From the NCBI GenBank assembly GCA_963677015.1, contig OY781533.1, forward strand, positions 1,550,001-1,614,000: a DNA stretch of 64,000 nucleotides, read 5' to 3'. Shown piece after piece: positions 33,846 through 42,665 of the stretch (its first letter is position 1; each line of letters opens with the position of its first letter). The notes under the pieces are model-generated. The model had not been told where the DNA came from, made no database searches, and was given only the letters and a program-made list of their open reading frames with translations. The position numbers and the translations under genes are program-made. This DNA comes from G963556115 sp963677015. Its GTDB lineage: Bacteria; Planctomycetota; SZUA-567.

Positions 33846-36338
33846 ATGGTAAATAGCAGTGATAATGAGAGCGACAAGGAAGCTGAATCTGAAGAACTTT
33901 CAGGTACTTCAGAGAGTGATGGTGGACAGGATTCTGAAATTTTAACACATAGCGATGATGATCTGTACGGTAGTGCCGGCACCGATTATAAAGAGCTTAA
34001 TTCGTCTTCAACTGCTGACGGGCTCAGTTATGAGGTTACAGCCAGACCAACAGGTGATGATAAGCAGGTTGTCAGTGCTGATGCTGCTGATGTCACAGCT
34101 AAAGAGGATTCTGAACCGGAAAACCATGCTATACCGCCAGTATTAATTGATCCTGATACCGGTGAAGAGGTGGAACTGAACCGGCAAATGCTTCTGGAAG
34201 AACCATATATCAATGAATTTTATAATGAGACCTACTCTTATCTGATTCCACGCGAGCCCGGAATTATTCTTGTTTTCTGGGAGGTAGGTGCTGACACCCG
34301 AGAGCAGCTGATCACTAAATATGGTGAAGACTTCTTTGAGAATAATCATCTTATTATTCGGCTGTATGAAGTTACCGGGGTAAACTTTGATGGGTTTAAT
34401 GCGAATAGTGTTAAGGAAATTGATGACTTCCTTGATGATAAGAATTCTTATTGGCTTCATGTGAAAAAAGGTGCGGATTACATTGCTGAGATCGGTTACC
34501 GTGCAGCCGGTACCGAGTTTTTTGAGCTGGTAGCCAGATCGAATGACTGCTTTTCTCCCAAAGGTTTTGTGGAGACCAAAGAACGCTATAATGAGTATGC
34601 CAGTGTTGAGGTTGATGGTAATTGCGTTGAGCTGCCGGTTAGTGGTGAAAATGATGACTGGCGGATAAACCAGTATAAGTACTGGAAAGAAGGTTCGCAT
34701 AGTGCTCCGGAAGAAAAAGGATTTTGGGCTCTGGTTCTTCATCAGCATCTGCCGCATGTTCGTCATCCAGAGTATGATGTGCCACTGGAGGAACAGTGGT
34801 ATATGGAGGCTGTTGTCTCGGTTTATACCCAGCTGATAAAGATGTTCTGGAATCTTAAGGATGATTGTGTCGATTTCAGGCTTACTCTATCCCTTACACC
34901 GTCACTTATGAGTATGATGACAGATGATCTGCTTAAAGAAAGGGTTGACAGGCATATTAATCAGCTTATCGAACTTGCTACCCGTGAAAAAAACAATTCT
35001 GAGGGGGCTCCGTATATTGAGGCAATCAATGATACTCTGGAGAGATTCTGGACTGCGAGAAAGGTTTTTGACGCTTACGATGGTGATCTGACCCGGGCAT
35101 ACCGTGATTTTCAGGATATGGGTAAGATTGAGGTTATTACGTGTCCTGCTACACATATGGTTCTGCCGTTATTCAAACATTTTCCTGAGGCTATTCGGGC
35201 ACAGCTGGCGACAGCCTGCAATCAGTATGAAAATGTTCTTGGAAGAAGTCCACGCGGCATCTGGCTTCCTGAGAATGCCTATACACCGGGAATTGATAAA
35301 TATCTCAGTGAATTCGGTATTAAATGGTGTCTGGTAAATGAAAATGGGCTTCTTGAGGGTGACACCAAGTGTTACCGGGGTACTAATGAGCCTATTGTTA
35401 CCCCTAATAATGTAGCGATATTCGGAATTGATCAGATGACTAGAGCCGCTGTCTGGAGTCGTGAGAGTGGGTATCCGGGGCATCCAAATTATAAAGAATG
35501 GTATCGTGATCTTGGTTACGAGGCGGATTGGGATTATCTGCCAGATTACTTTAAAACAGCCAATGTCAGAAGAAATACGGGGTTAAAATATTATCGTATT
35601 ACCGCTAAGGATGCGGGGCTTGGGGAGAAGGATTATTATCATCCTGAATGGGCGCGTCAGGTCGCGCATGAGCAAGCTGGAGAATTTGTTTGTCACCGCG
35701 GGGCTCAGGTTTATGATGAGCGTACCAAGACTGGGCTGAAACCATGTATAACCTCTGCATATGATGCTGAGTTGTTTGGTCACTGGTGGGAGGAAGGCCC
35801 TTTCTGGCTGGAGAGTGTTTTCCGTAAAATGCTGTTTGATCAGACAGAGGTCAGGCCGGTAACACCAAGTGAGTATCTTCAGGAGAATCCTACACATCAG
35901 AAAATGGTTCCTGGCGCCAGCTCTTGGGGCAAGAAGGATTATTTCCAGACCTGGGTTGAAAACAAAGAGTATCAGTCAAACGACTGGATTTTCAGACATT
36001 TATTCAGACTGACAAATAAAATGATCGATCTTGCCACAGAGTATAAAGATATTGATCTGGAGTGTGAGGAAAATACTCAGCGTCGAGTTATCGGCAGAGC
36101 GCTAAATCAGGCCGCACGGGAGTTATTCCTCGGAATTTCTTCGGATTGGGGCTTCCTGATTTCAACAGGTCAGGCCGTCAGGTATTCTGAAGTGCGTACA
36201 ATAAAGCATATTGACAGATGCAAGGAACTATTGAGGCAGATTGACGAATCATCAATAAATATGTCATATCTTTGTACTTTGGAGGTCGCAGATAATATCT
36301 TTGATAATAGTATGGATTTTAGAAGGTTTGTGAGATAA
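33846..36338 (+). CDS. DUF4912-GH57 fusion, 1,4-alpha-glucan branching enzyme-like
   Basis: The 830-residue protein has three parts. Residues 1-115 are acidic and disordered. About 128-232 form a DUF4912 domain (SYLIPREPGIILVFWEVG, LIIRLYEVTG, YIAEIGYRAAGTEFFELVARSN). About 290-820 form a GH57/DUF1957 catalytic region opening ALVLHQHLPHVRHPEY. Likely catalytic residues are Glu476 in IWLPENAYTPG and Asp640 in TSAYDAELFGHWWEEGPFW, matching GH57 branching enzymes. Such enzymes cut alpha-1,4 links and form alpha-1,6 branches. The N-terminal DUF4912 may bind glucan; this is inference. It follows the GH13 gene by 50 bases. Confidence 0.88.
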   Translation: MVNSSDNESDKEAESEELSGTSESDGGQDSEILTHSDDDLYGSAGTDYKELNSSSTADGLSYEVTARPTGDDKQVVSADAADVTAKEDSEPENHAIPPVLIDPDTGEEVELNRQMLLEEPYINEFYNETYSYLIPREPGIILVFWEVGADTREQLITKYGEDFFENNHLIIRLYEVTGVNFDGFNANSVKEIDDFLDDKNSYWLHVKKGADYIAEIGYRAAGTEFFELVARSNDCFSPKGFVETKERYNEYASVEVDGNCVELPVSGENDDWRINQYKYWKEGSHSAPEEKGFWALVLHQHLPHVRHPEYDVPLEEQWYMEAVVSVYTQLIKMFWNLKDDCVDFRLTLSLTPSLMSMMTDDLLKERVDRHINQLIELATREKNNSEGAPYIEAINDTLERFWTARKVFDAYDGDLTRAYRDFQDMGKIEVITCPATHMVLPLFKHFPEAIRAQLATACNQYENVLGRSPRGIWLPENAYTPGIDKYLSEFGIKWCLVNENGLLEGDTKCYRGTNEPIVTPNNVAIFGIDQMTRAAVWSRESGYPGHPNYKEWYRDLGYEADWDYLPDYFKTANVRRNTGLKYYRITAKDAGLGEKDYYHPEWARQVAHEQAGEFVCHRGAQVYDERTKTGLKPCITSAYDAELFGHWWEEGPFWLESVFRKMLFDQTEVRPVTPSEYLQENPTHQKMVPGASSWGKKDYFQTWVENKEYQSNDWIFRHLFRLTNKMIDLATEYKDIDLECEENTQRRVIGRALNQAARELFLGISSDWGFLISTGQAVRYSEVRTIKHIDRCKELLRQIDESSINMSYLCTLEVADNIFDNSMDFRRFVR

Positions 36339-36378
36339 TTTACTTTTTTTTAAAAGATCTTTTACATTATCTGCGAAA

Positions 36379-37797
36379 ATGTATAATACGAACTTGTGTA
36401 TTATATTTGAAGATATGGCTTATTGGGTTTTTAATAATATGACAGAACTTGATTATAGTAATAAATCACTCGAAGTTGATGTTGAGACAGTAACAAGGTT
36501 ACTTGCAATATCCAAGCTTTTTGCTGTAGAGGAGGGTATTCGCAAAACCCCTGAAATGCTGGTTAGTGAATCTATCGGTCGGGTTCATACCACTCTGTTA
36601 AAAGCAAAGCCGAATTATAAAGTATACTATGATGAGTATACTCAAAAGGCTATAGAAGCTGAAAGGGCCGAACAGGATGGTGTTACTGATGATCTGGATA
36701 ATATACAGTTTATTGATTATCCTGAAGATTTTATGGATCTTGAAACAGGAATTGAGTCAATATTCTTGAAGCGACGTTATCAGTGTCCGTTCTGTGAAGC
36801 TGAATTTTCGGCACCGTCACTCAAGACTGGAAGCCTGTTAGTTAAAGTTGATAACCGTACGCAAATGGAAGTATACACCGGTGTACGTCAGGACTCAGAA
36901 AAAGAATTTGTTGATTACTCGTTGTTTCATATACTGATCTGTCCTAAATGTCTTTACGCTGCGTCTGAAAAGGAATTTGATCTTTGGGATTCAGCTTCTA
37001 AGGATCCGCATTGGGTTAAACGTAAACGGGCAAAGCTTTCCAAAAAAATTATAGCTGGTTATCATGAGCGCCTTAAGGAGCGCATGGCTATTGCGCAGAA
37101 GGCTGGCCAGCAGGGGATGCAGCTTTTTTCTACGGAAAGAACCGAAGAGGATGCGGCAATTTCATTGGATCTTGCAGCGCATACCCTTAATTTTCTAATA
37201 AGTAAGGTCAGTGTAAACCGTAAGTCTGAATTACTGTATCAGTTAGGTCAGTTGCAATTGATGAAGTCATTGCAGTATGAAAAACAGATTGATGATCCTG
37301 AATTTGCTGAAGTTAAGCAGGATCTTATGCGTAAACGCAGAGGCAGTGTTAAAAATGCGCTTGAATGTTTCCTGAAAATACCTGACTCCAGTGTCGAGAA
37401 CTTTGATGTGCGTGAGGGTGTTAAGTACAACTGTCGTAAGTTCTGGGCCGCGTATGAACTCAAGCAATTCAGAGCTTTCGCTCAAGCCGGTTCGGCTTTG
37501 CAGCGTATCTTTAATCAGTTTTCAAATCTGATTAAAAAATCCGAGAGAGAGTTTGTCTTGGAAGAGGCTAAGCTCAAGAAAACACGTAGTGAATTGAAGA
37601 AGACCAAGAATATTCAGAAGAAAGAGCAGATTAATAATCGGTTGAAGGATATAGAGAAGAATATGCAGCTTATCCGTTCCGGAATGGAGAATTATCGCTC
37701 AGTTATACGTGTGGTTACTCCCATCTGGGATAACGTGTCTGTTGTCTATGATAAATTTAAAGAGGCTCAAAGAAGAAAAAAGCGGGCTCAGGCATAA
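36379..37797 (+). CDS. DUF2225 family zinc-ribbon protein
   Basis: The central region matches DUF2225, a cytoplasmic family of unknown function. Two CxxC pairs look like a zinc ribbon: YQCPFCEAEFSAPSLKTG near 135-151 and ILICPKCLYAASEKEF near 187-202. After it comes a helical, TPR-like stretch and a basic coiled coil (about 395-472, ending RRKKRAQA). Start is unsure: a TATAAT at 36382-36387 would place transcription start after the ATG at 36379, so ATG at 36415 or 36439 may be the true start. It is 41 bases past the GH57 gene. Confidence 0.82.
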   Translation: MYNTNLCIIFEDMAYWVFNNMTELDYSNKSLEVDVETVTRLLAISKLFAVEEGIRKTPEMLVSESIGRVHTTLLKAKPNYKVYYDEYTQKAIEAERAEQDGVTDDLDNIQFIDYPEDFMDLETGIESIFLKRRYQCPFCEAEFSAPSLKTGSLLVKVDNRTQMEVYTGVRQDSEKEFVDYSLFHILICPKCLYAASEKEFDLWDSASKDPHWVKRKRAKLSKKIIAGYHERLKERMAIAQKAGQQGMQLFSTERTEEDAAISLDLAAHTLNFLISKVSVNRKSELLYQLGQLQLMKSLQYEKQIDDPEFAEVKQDLMRKRRGSVKNALECFLKIPDSSVENFDVREGVKYNCRKFWAAYELKQFRAFAQAGSALQRIFNQFSNLIKKSEREFVLEEAKLKKTRSELKKTKNIQKKEQINNRLKDIEKNMQLIRSGMENYRSVIRVVTPIWDNVSVVYDKFKEAQRRKKRAQA

Positions 37798-37822
37798 AAT
37801 CAGGTTTTTGTTAATTAATGCT

Positions 37823-37853
37823 GAGAGGGATATTCATAATGAATATCCCTCTC
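37823..37853. terminator. Hairpin between convergent DUF2225 and TPR-type genes
   Basis: GAGAGGGATATTC (37823-37835) pairs exactly with GAATATCCCTCTC (37841-37853) around a 5-base loop. It lies between two convergent genes and may serve both. Confidence 0.65.
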
Positions 37854-37872
37854 TTGTTGTGTGCCTGTATTT

Positions 37873-39372
37873 CTAAAGAGCAAGATTTGGGAGGTGTGAA
37901 GCATTATCCTGAGTTGTGTCTACCGGAAAATCCGGTAATTCAGGTTCATAATTCTGTGTTATGCTGTCATCTTCAACATTAATCACGTTCATATCAGATT
38001 CCATTTCCTGTAATATCTGATCAAAGTTTTCGGCATTAATGCCGGGGATTTTTTCTTTGAAAACCGGAGTTTGACTTATTCTATTGCTATCTTCTTTATT
38101 GATTAATGTATTTCTGTCCTCAGCAAGGGTTTCGCTGGTTTTGTTCATCTGTTTTTCAAGAGCTATAAGTTCTTTCTCATTGATCATATCATCGATTTGT
38201 AATTTGATATCATTATTATCTGACATTTCTGGTTTACTTGTGAATTTAATACGCTTTTTGGGTGCAACGGGCAGAATTATTTCTTGAGATTTATCTTTAT
38301 TAGCAGTCAATTCACAACTCATAATCTCTGCAAGTAGCTTTCTTCCATTATAGTGGTGCTCATTTATTTTGAGGCATTGTCTGGCGATGAGTTCTGCTTT
38401 GTTGTAATCATGGGTAACCTTTGCTTTCAGCATTTCAATATACGCGAGTGCATAAAGAATATCACTGTCAGGGGTGTGAAGCAGATTTTGAGCAATTTTA
38501 AATTCATTGATACTATATTCCAAAAGCGACATGTCTCCATTTGTTTTATAAAAATCAATGAAGAAACCAGCAATTTCCTTATGAATATCGGCTGATGTAT
38601 TGAATTCATCACTTACTTTAAGAGCTTTGCCATAAGTTACAGCGGCTTTACTGTAGTCTTTGGATTTAGCCAGATTACGTGCATTATCAAGAATTGTTCG
38701 TGCCGCCTGACGTTTATTTTCTATTTCTCGCTCGGTCTTAATGCTTGATATTTCGGTTAGTTTATTTTCTATCAGTTCATTTACATAGAGTGGAACACGA
38801 CGTTCACGGGCTATTTCGAAGCAAATTTTTGCTTTCTGGAATTCATTATTATCAATAAACTTAATTGCTCTGGCAACCTGACTGGCCATTGATTGATCAA
38901 GATCATCTTCTTTAAGTATTCTAATGTCTGTAACCTTGATCCAAGGCATATTGGCATAGAGACTTTCAACAACTCCGGTGATCTCAATTTTTTCAAACTG
39001 ATTAATAATTCTCAGTTCATTTATCAACTTAGTATTGGTCTTAGACAAATATAGAGTAGGGTATACTTTGTTTAGTTCTTTTTCTTTCCAGAATTTGATG
39101 TCATTATTCCAAACTGAAAAATTTTCGAATTGGTCAGGAGTGAAGATTTCATCCTTTTCTTTAAACATATTTCCTCTGGCGGCAAAACGGGAGATAAAAG
39201 TTACCTTTTTATCTTTCAATGCCAGTGGGTTTTTGGCAATATCGGAGATATTGATCATTACCGGTCTTACCTCTTTTTCCGGTTCTTTCCAGGCGCGTGC
39301 ACGTGAGCCGATTATAGCGGCGGCAATTGCAAGAACAGCTATAAATAATAGATAATTTCTGAATTTGCTCAT
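37873..39372 (-). CDS. Membrane-anchored hypothetical protein with TPR-like helical region
   Basis: No named family recognised. Start at 39372 (MSKFRNYLLFI) is preferred because the longer frame adds a stretch unlike a leader and this ATG directly precedes the membrane anchor. The 499-residue product has one N-terminal transmembrane helix (about 5-24), a beta-rich domain (about 35-155; VTFISRFAARGNM, IEITGVVESLYANMPWIKVTDIRIL) that resembles an OB-type fold, then helical repeats (about 160-350) that look like tetratricopeptides (YSKAAVTYGKAL). The tail is acidic and disordered. An OB-like plus TPR pairing suggests a periplasmic binding or scaffold role; this is inference. Confidence 0.7.
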   Translation of the reverse strand: MSKFRNYLLFIAVLAIAAAIIGSRARAWKEPEKEVRPVMINISDIAKNPLALKDKKVTFISRFAARGNMFKEKDEIFTPDQFENFSVWNNDIKFWKEKELNKVYPTLYLSKTNTKLINELRIINQFEKIEITGVVESLYANMPWIKVTDIRILKEDDLDQSMASQVARAIKFIDNNEFQKAKICFEIARERRVPLYVNELIENKLTEISSIKTEREIENKRQAARTILDNARNLAKSKDYSKAAVTYGKALKVSDEFNTSADIHKEIAGFFIDFYKTNGDMSLLEYSINEFKIAQNLLHTPDSDILYALAYIEMLKAKVTHDYNKAELIARQCLKINEHHYNGRKLLAEIMSCELTANKDKSQEIILPVAPKKRIKFTSKPEMSDNNDIKLQIDDMINEKELIALEKQMNKTSETLAEDRNTLINKEDSNRISQTPVFKEKIPGINAENFDQILQEMESDMNVINVEDDSITQNYEPELPDFPVDTTQDNASHLPNLAL

Positions 39373-39491
39373 TTTTTTGTCTCGCACATGGTTAATAGTA
39401 TTTTTTAAAAGGTCTTTATGCCTATAATAGAATATCGTCAACTTTAATCGTTAGGCTTTAACCTTTTTCAACTTTTTTCGGGAATAATATC

Positions 39492-40436
39492 ATGAATAAC
39501 AAAATAGCGGTATTTCTAGTTAATGATGAAGTAAAGGGTTGGCATGCTTCACTTGAAGATATTGATTACTTGCGGGGCTTGTTACCTGATTTTCAGATAT
39601 CTGTTGCCGGGACAATTGCTGAATTTAAAAAGCTGCTTCCACAAGTTGGAGTAGCTATTACCTGGAAATACCGTGATGAGTGGGTAGAGGAGTATCCAAA
39701 TGTAAAAATTATGGGATCTCCCGCAGCAGGGGAAGAATTCCTGCCATCTGCGATAAAACCTGGGATGCATCGCATCAGAGGGGCTTTCCATGGGATAACC
39801 ATGTCGGAAACTGCAATTGGAATGATGCTGGAGCATTCAAGAAGGATCGCTGAGGCGGATGCTCGAATGCAGCGGGGAGAGCCTTGGCCGCGTGCTGCTC
39901 TTGATAAAAGTCTACGCAGTTTTACCGGCTCACATGTTGCCATATTGGGTTTTGGTTCAATCGGTACAATTACGGCTAAGCGTCTTAAAGCCTTTGACTG
40001 CCGAATTACCGGTGTGAAACGTTCTAAAGTCCCATATCCGGAGTTCTTTACTCCCGGTGATTCAATCGTTGATTTTGAGGGGTTAATGAAAATACTGCCT
40101 ACTATTGATCATCTTGTCTCTTTTTTGCCGGATACGATTCAGACAACCGATATCATTAATTCCAAAGTTTTTCAAGAATTACCTAATCACGCTGCCGTTT
40201 ATAATCTGGGGCGGGGGAATTCTGTTGCTCAGGATGATCTAATAGCGGCATTAAATGAGAATGAGATTGCCGGCGCGTATCTTGATGTTTTTAAGCAGGA
40301 ACCACTAGCCGTGGATTCACCGCTACGTAATATCGAGAATCTTTTTCTCATGCCGCATGCATCTGCAATCTCTCCTGATTATTTGCGTTTGTTTTTTGCT
40401 GAATTACCAGCTAAATTAGCGGAATTATGCATTTAG
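39492..40436 (+). CDS. D-isomer-specific 2-hydroxyacid dehydrogenase
   Basis: The 314-residue enzyme reduces 2-keto acids or oxidises D-2-hydroxyacids with NAD(P). It has the NAD-binding loop ILGFGSIGTITAKRL (about 151-165), then LPDTIQTTDIIN, NLGRGNSVAQDDLIAAL with the catalytic Arg, AYLDVFKQEPL with the catalytic Glu, and LMPHASAIS with the catalytic His. All three catalytic positions are kept. The substrate cannot be told; relatives include glyoxylate/hydroxypyruvate reductases. GGGAA precedes the ATG. The gene stands alone, with a terminator after it. Confidence 0.88.
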   Translation: MNNKIAVFLVNDEVKGWHASLEDIDYLRGLLPDFQISVAGTIAEFKKLLPQVGVAITWKYRDEWVEEYPNVKIMGSPAAGEEFLPSAIKPGMHRIRGAFHGITMSETAIGMMLEHSRRIAEADARMQRGEPWPRAALDKSLRSFTGSHVAILGFGSIGTITAKRLKAFDCRITGVKRSKVPYPEFFTPGDSIVDFEGLMKILPTIDHLVSFLPDTIQTTDIINSKVFQELPNHAAVYNLGRGNSVAQDDLIAALNENEIAGAYLDVFKQEPLAVDSPLRNIENLFLMPHASAISPDYLRLFFAELPAKLAELCI

Positions 40437-40503
40437 AAATTACGGTTCTACTATTGGTGTGGTAATATTTCGCAGAGATAAATCTGATGTGGCAATACAA
40501 TTA

Positions 40504-40538
40504 AAAACCGGAGAAGGCATTTTGTCTTCTCCGGTTTT
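40504..40538. terminator. Hairpin between the hydroxyacid dehydrogenase and the Ser/Thr kinase operon
   Basis: AAAACCGGAGAAG (40504-40516) pairs exactly with CTTCTCCGGTTTT (40526-40538). The terminal A and T runs give U-tracts in both directions, so this should terminate both convergent units. Confidence 0.85.
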
Positions 40539-40557
40539 AACGTCTTTATTGAAAAAT

Positions 40558-41772
40558 TTACTGCGGAATGCTGTGTAATAAATAGATAATGTAGCCGGCA
40601 GCAACAGCAAGCAGCACACCTGCACCGATTAAACCGGCAGTGAGGTATTTGACTTTTTTAGCAAGAATCGAGTTAGTCGGTGATATCGGCGTGAACGATG
40701 TTGTCGGCGCTGGCTGACTGTTCGGTGAAATTGTCAGTCTGACCGCTTCCAGTTCAGTAATTATCTCTGCAAAAGACTGTTGCCGTTTATCAGGATCCTT
40801 TTCCATCATTTTGTATATAATTGAACATAATTTGTTTGGTGCTTCCGGACAGTATTCCTTAATGCTGGGCGGCTTATGGAATATATGGCTGTCCAGGACA
40901 TCTTCACTGGTTCCGTAGAACGGCGGAGTTCCACAGATCATATGATACATGGTGACACCCAGGCAGTAGATATCACTGCGGTAGTCGATTGTACGGTCTC
41001 CAGAAGCGGCTTCAGGTGAAATGTAATCAGGTGTACCGAGAATCTCACCATTGGGGGATAAAATAGAGTCTAAGGAACTTTTTACAAAGCCAAAATCGCC
41101 TAGTTTGGCAATACCCTTACGGGTAAGCATAATATTGCCGGGTTTTACATCCCGGTGCACAATCTTTTTGTCGGCAAGATAGTCGAGGGCACCTGCAACC
41201 TGAGTTATAATATTGATACTCTCAAGTATCGGGAGCTTTTTCTGCTCATCAAGCATTTTTTCAACCGGGTCACCGTCAATAAATTCCATAGAGTAATAGA
41301 GCTGATTGCGGTGTCTGCCGACATCTATAACCTGGATAAGGTTTGGATGTGAAAGTCTGCCTACCAGTCTGGCTTCAACCAGAAAGCGTTTTCTGAATTC
41401 ATCATCGCTCAACCATTTTTCATGCAGAACCTTGAGTGCTACTACTCGGCCCATGCTCAGCTGACGGGCTTTATAAACTACTCCCAAACCGCCTTCACCA
41501 ATTTTGCTTATAATTTCATAGCCACCGATTTTTTCACCGATACTTGTCGCATCACGCAGGAGACGTTCCTGAGCTTTATAGATAGCCCAGACTTCTTCCT
41601 CTTTGACGTAGTTTAACTCTTTAAGTATATCTTCCAGAGTGCGTGATGTCTCTGCGTTCTGTTCTTTTTCCTTCTCCAGAAGTTCCTGTGCTTCTTCAAG
41701 CTGTTCGTGGTTTATGATCTTATGAGCGATCGCAAGCGTTCCAAAATCAAGGTCTTTATTGACTTCTGCCAT
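40558..41772 (-). CDS. Hanks-type Ser/Thr protein kinase with MshEN-like N-terminus
   Basis: The 404-residue kinase phosphorylates Ser/Thr on unknown partners. Residues 8-72 resemble the N-terminal domain of type II/IV secretion ATPases (DFGTLAIAHKIINHEQLEEA ... TLEDILKELNYVKEEEVWAI), a region that in other proteins binds c-di-GMP or partners; this match is by eye. The kinase domain covers about 85-345, with the glycine loop GEGGLGVV, Lys114, HRDVKPGN with Asp208, DFG at 226-228 and GTPDYISPEA. A C-terminal helix (about 378-399) anchors it, so the kinase is cytoplasmic. AAGGAG for this ATG lies inside the phosphatase gene, and the two overlap by 17 bases. Confidence 0.93.
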   Translation of the reverse strand: MAEVNKDLDFGTLAIAHKIINHEQLEEAQELLEKEKEQNAETSRTLEDILKELNYVKEEEVWAIYKAQERLLRDATSIGEKIGGYEIISKIGEGGLGVVYKARQLSMGRVVALKVLHEKWLSDDEFRKRFLVEARLVGRLSHPNLIQVIDVGRHRNQLYYSMEFIDGDPVEKMLDEQKKLPILESINIITQVAGALDYLADKKIVHRDVKPGNIMLTRKGIAKLGDFGFVKSSLDSILSPNGEILGTPDYISPEAASGDRTIDYRSDIYCLGVTMYHMICGTPPFYGTSEDVLDSHIFHKPPSIKEYCPEAPNKLCSIIYKMMEKDPDKRQQSFAEIITELEAVRLTISPNSQPAPTTSFTPISPTNSILAKKVKYLTAGLIGAGVLLAVAAGYIIYLLHSIPQ

Positions 41773-42229
41773 TATTGGTTATCTCCTTGTAATATTTGTA
41801 AACTATTTCCTCCTGATCAATTGTTTCGATTGATCCGGGACGGATTGTGCGAACTGATTCTATTGCATTTTCTGCAGTCTCTCCAATGAATACCAGGTAA
41901 CATGCAAGCATCGTACCTGTCCTTCCCATACCGGCGGCACAATGTACCGCTACTCCTATATTCTGTCTATGCATCATTGATACATATTCGGTAAACTCTG
42001 CAATTTGTGACAATGAAGGAGGTGTAAGGTCAGTGATTGGCAAATGCAGATAATTAAAGCCTTTGGTATTTATAAGCTCTATCGGCAGAGGATATTCAGT
42101 AAGCGTTACGACTGACTTTATCCCATCATCCAGTAGCTGCTGCAGGTCGTCTTCAATAGGATTTATTATTCCCGGGTATGCCATTCCGGCTAGAAGTTTG
42201 GGAATAATAAATGAATAGTTGCTCGGCAT
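41756..42229 (-). CDS. Dual-specificity protein phosphatase, DUSP23-like
   Basis: The 157-residue enzyme is a cysteine-dependent phosphatase with the signature HCAAGMGRTG: Cys97 is the nucleophile and Arg103 binds phosphate. Asp67 in LPITDLTPPS is the likely general acid. The compact size and DLTPP loop resemble DUSP23-type atypical phosphatases. It could remove phosphates from Ser/Thr/Tyr of proteins, probably including those added by the adjacent kinase, or act on a phosphorylated small molecule. AGGAG precedes the ATG. Its 3' end overlaps the kinase start by 17 bases, so their amounts are probably coupled. Confidence 0.9.
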   Translation of the reverse strand: MPSNYSFIIPKLLAGMAYPGIINPIEDDLQQLLDDGIKSVVTLTEYPLPIELINTKGFNYLHLPITDLTPPSLSQIAEFTEYVSMMHRQNIGVAVHCAAGMGRTGTMLACYLVFIGETAENAIESVRTIRPGSIETIDQEEIVYKYYKEITNNGRSQ

Positions 42230-42244
42230 ATAGGCTCCTGTATT

Positions 42245-42652
42245 TTAGGAAAAGTCTTCAAAAGTATTGGAAAATTCATATACATTTTTGAAATCATCAA
42301 TCGAATCGCAATCTCTTTTCTGCCAGTTCATTCCTTCATCATTGACCATGCAGTAGACGATTTCGCCGAAATCGTCGGTTTTATAAACATTCCAGGAATT
42401 GAAGACTGCTTTTGCCATACAGCCCCAGCGTTCCCGGGCTATTCTTTTTATTCCGGCAAGTAACTCTCTGCCGCTGACATGAAACTCTGATCCCTGTCCG
42501 CGCTGATTATGACCGTCATCTTCCGTGAGCATTCCCTTGCGCAGCCAGTTTGCGGTTATTACAATCGCCTCAGAAACAAAAATAAAAGCCTCAGGACTGT
42601 AGCGTCCGTCTTTTTTGGCGAGTTCTTTTATGTATTTAAGGTGTTCGTTCAT
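42245..42652 (-). CDS. Minf_1886-type conserved protein of the PVC group
   Basis: The start at 42652 (MNEHLKYIKEL) was chosen as it gives 135 residues, close to the family's usual length; the longer frame overlaps the ricT-like gene with low-complexity sequence. The body matches the Verrucomicrobia/Planctomycetes-restricted family as I remember it: YSPEAFIFVSEAIVI, then FHVSGRELLAGIKRIARERWGCMAKAVFNSWNV, TDDFGEIVYCMVNDEG and a closing DSIDDFKNVYEFSNTFED. Its function is unknown. It sits between ricT and the phosphatase in a tight operon with gaps of about 13-15 bases. Confidence 0.82.
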   Translation of the reverse strand: MNEHLKYIKELAKKDGRYSPEAFIFVSEAIVITANWLRKGMLTEDDGHNQRGQGSEFHVSGRELLAGIKRIARERWGCMAKAVFNSWNVYKTDDFGEIVYCMVNDEGMNWQKRDCDSIDDFKNVYEFSNTFEDFS

Positions 42653-42665
42653 AACTGCATGTCCA

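Noticed and set aside
34143..34766. 207-residue open frame on the minus strand within the DUF4912-GH57 gene
   Set aside because: Antisense to clearly conserved domain sequence, with no ribosome site or motif.
36350..36366. Palindrome TAAAAGATCTTTTA before the DUF2225 gene
   Set aside because: AT-rich, small, and no T-run in the right place for a terminator; not a known operator.
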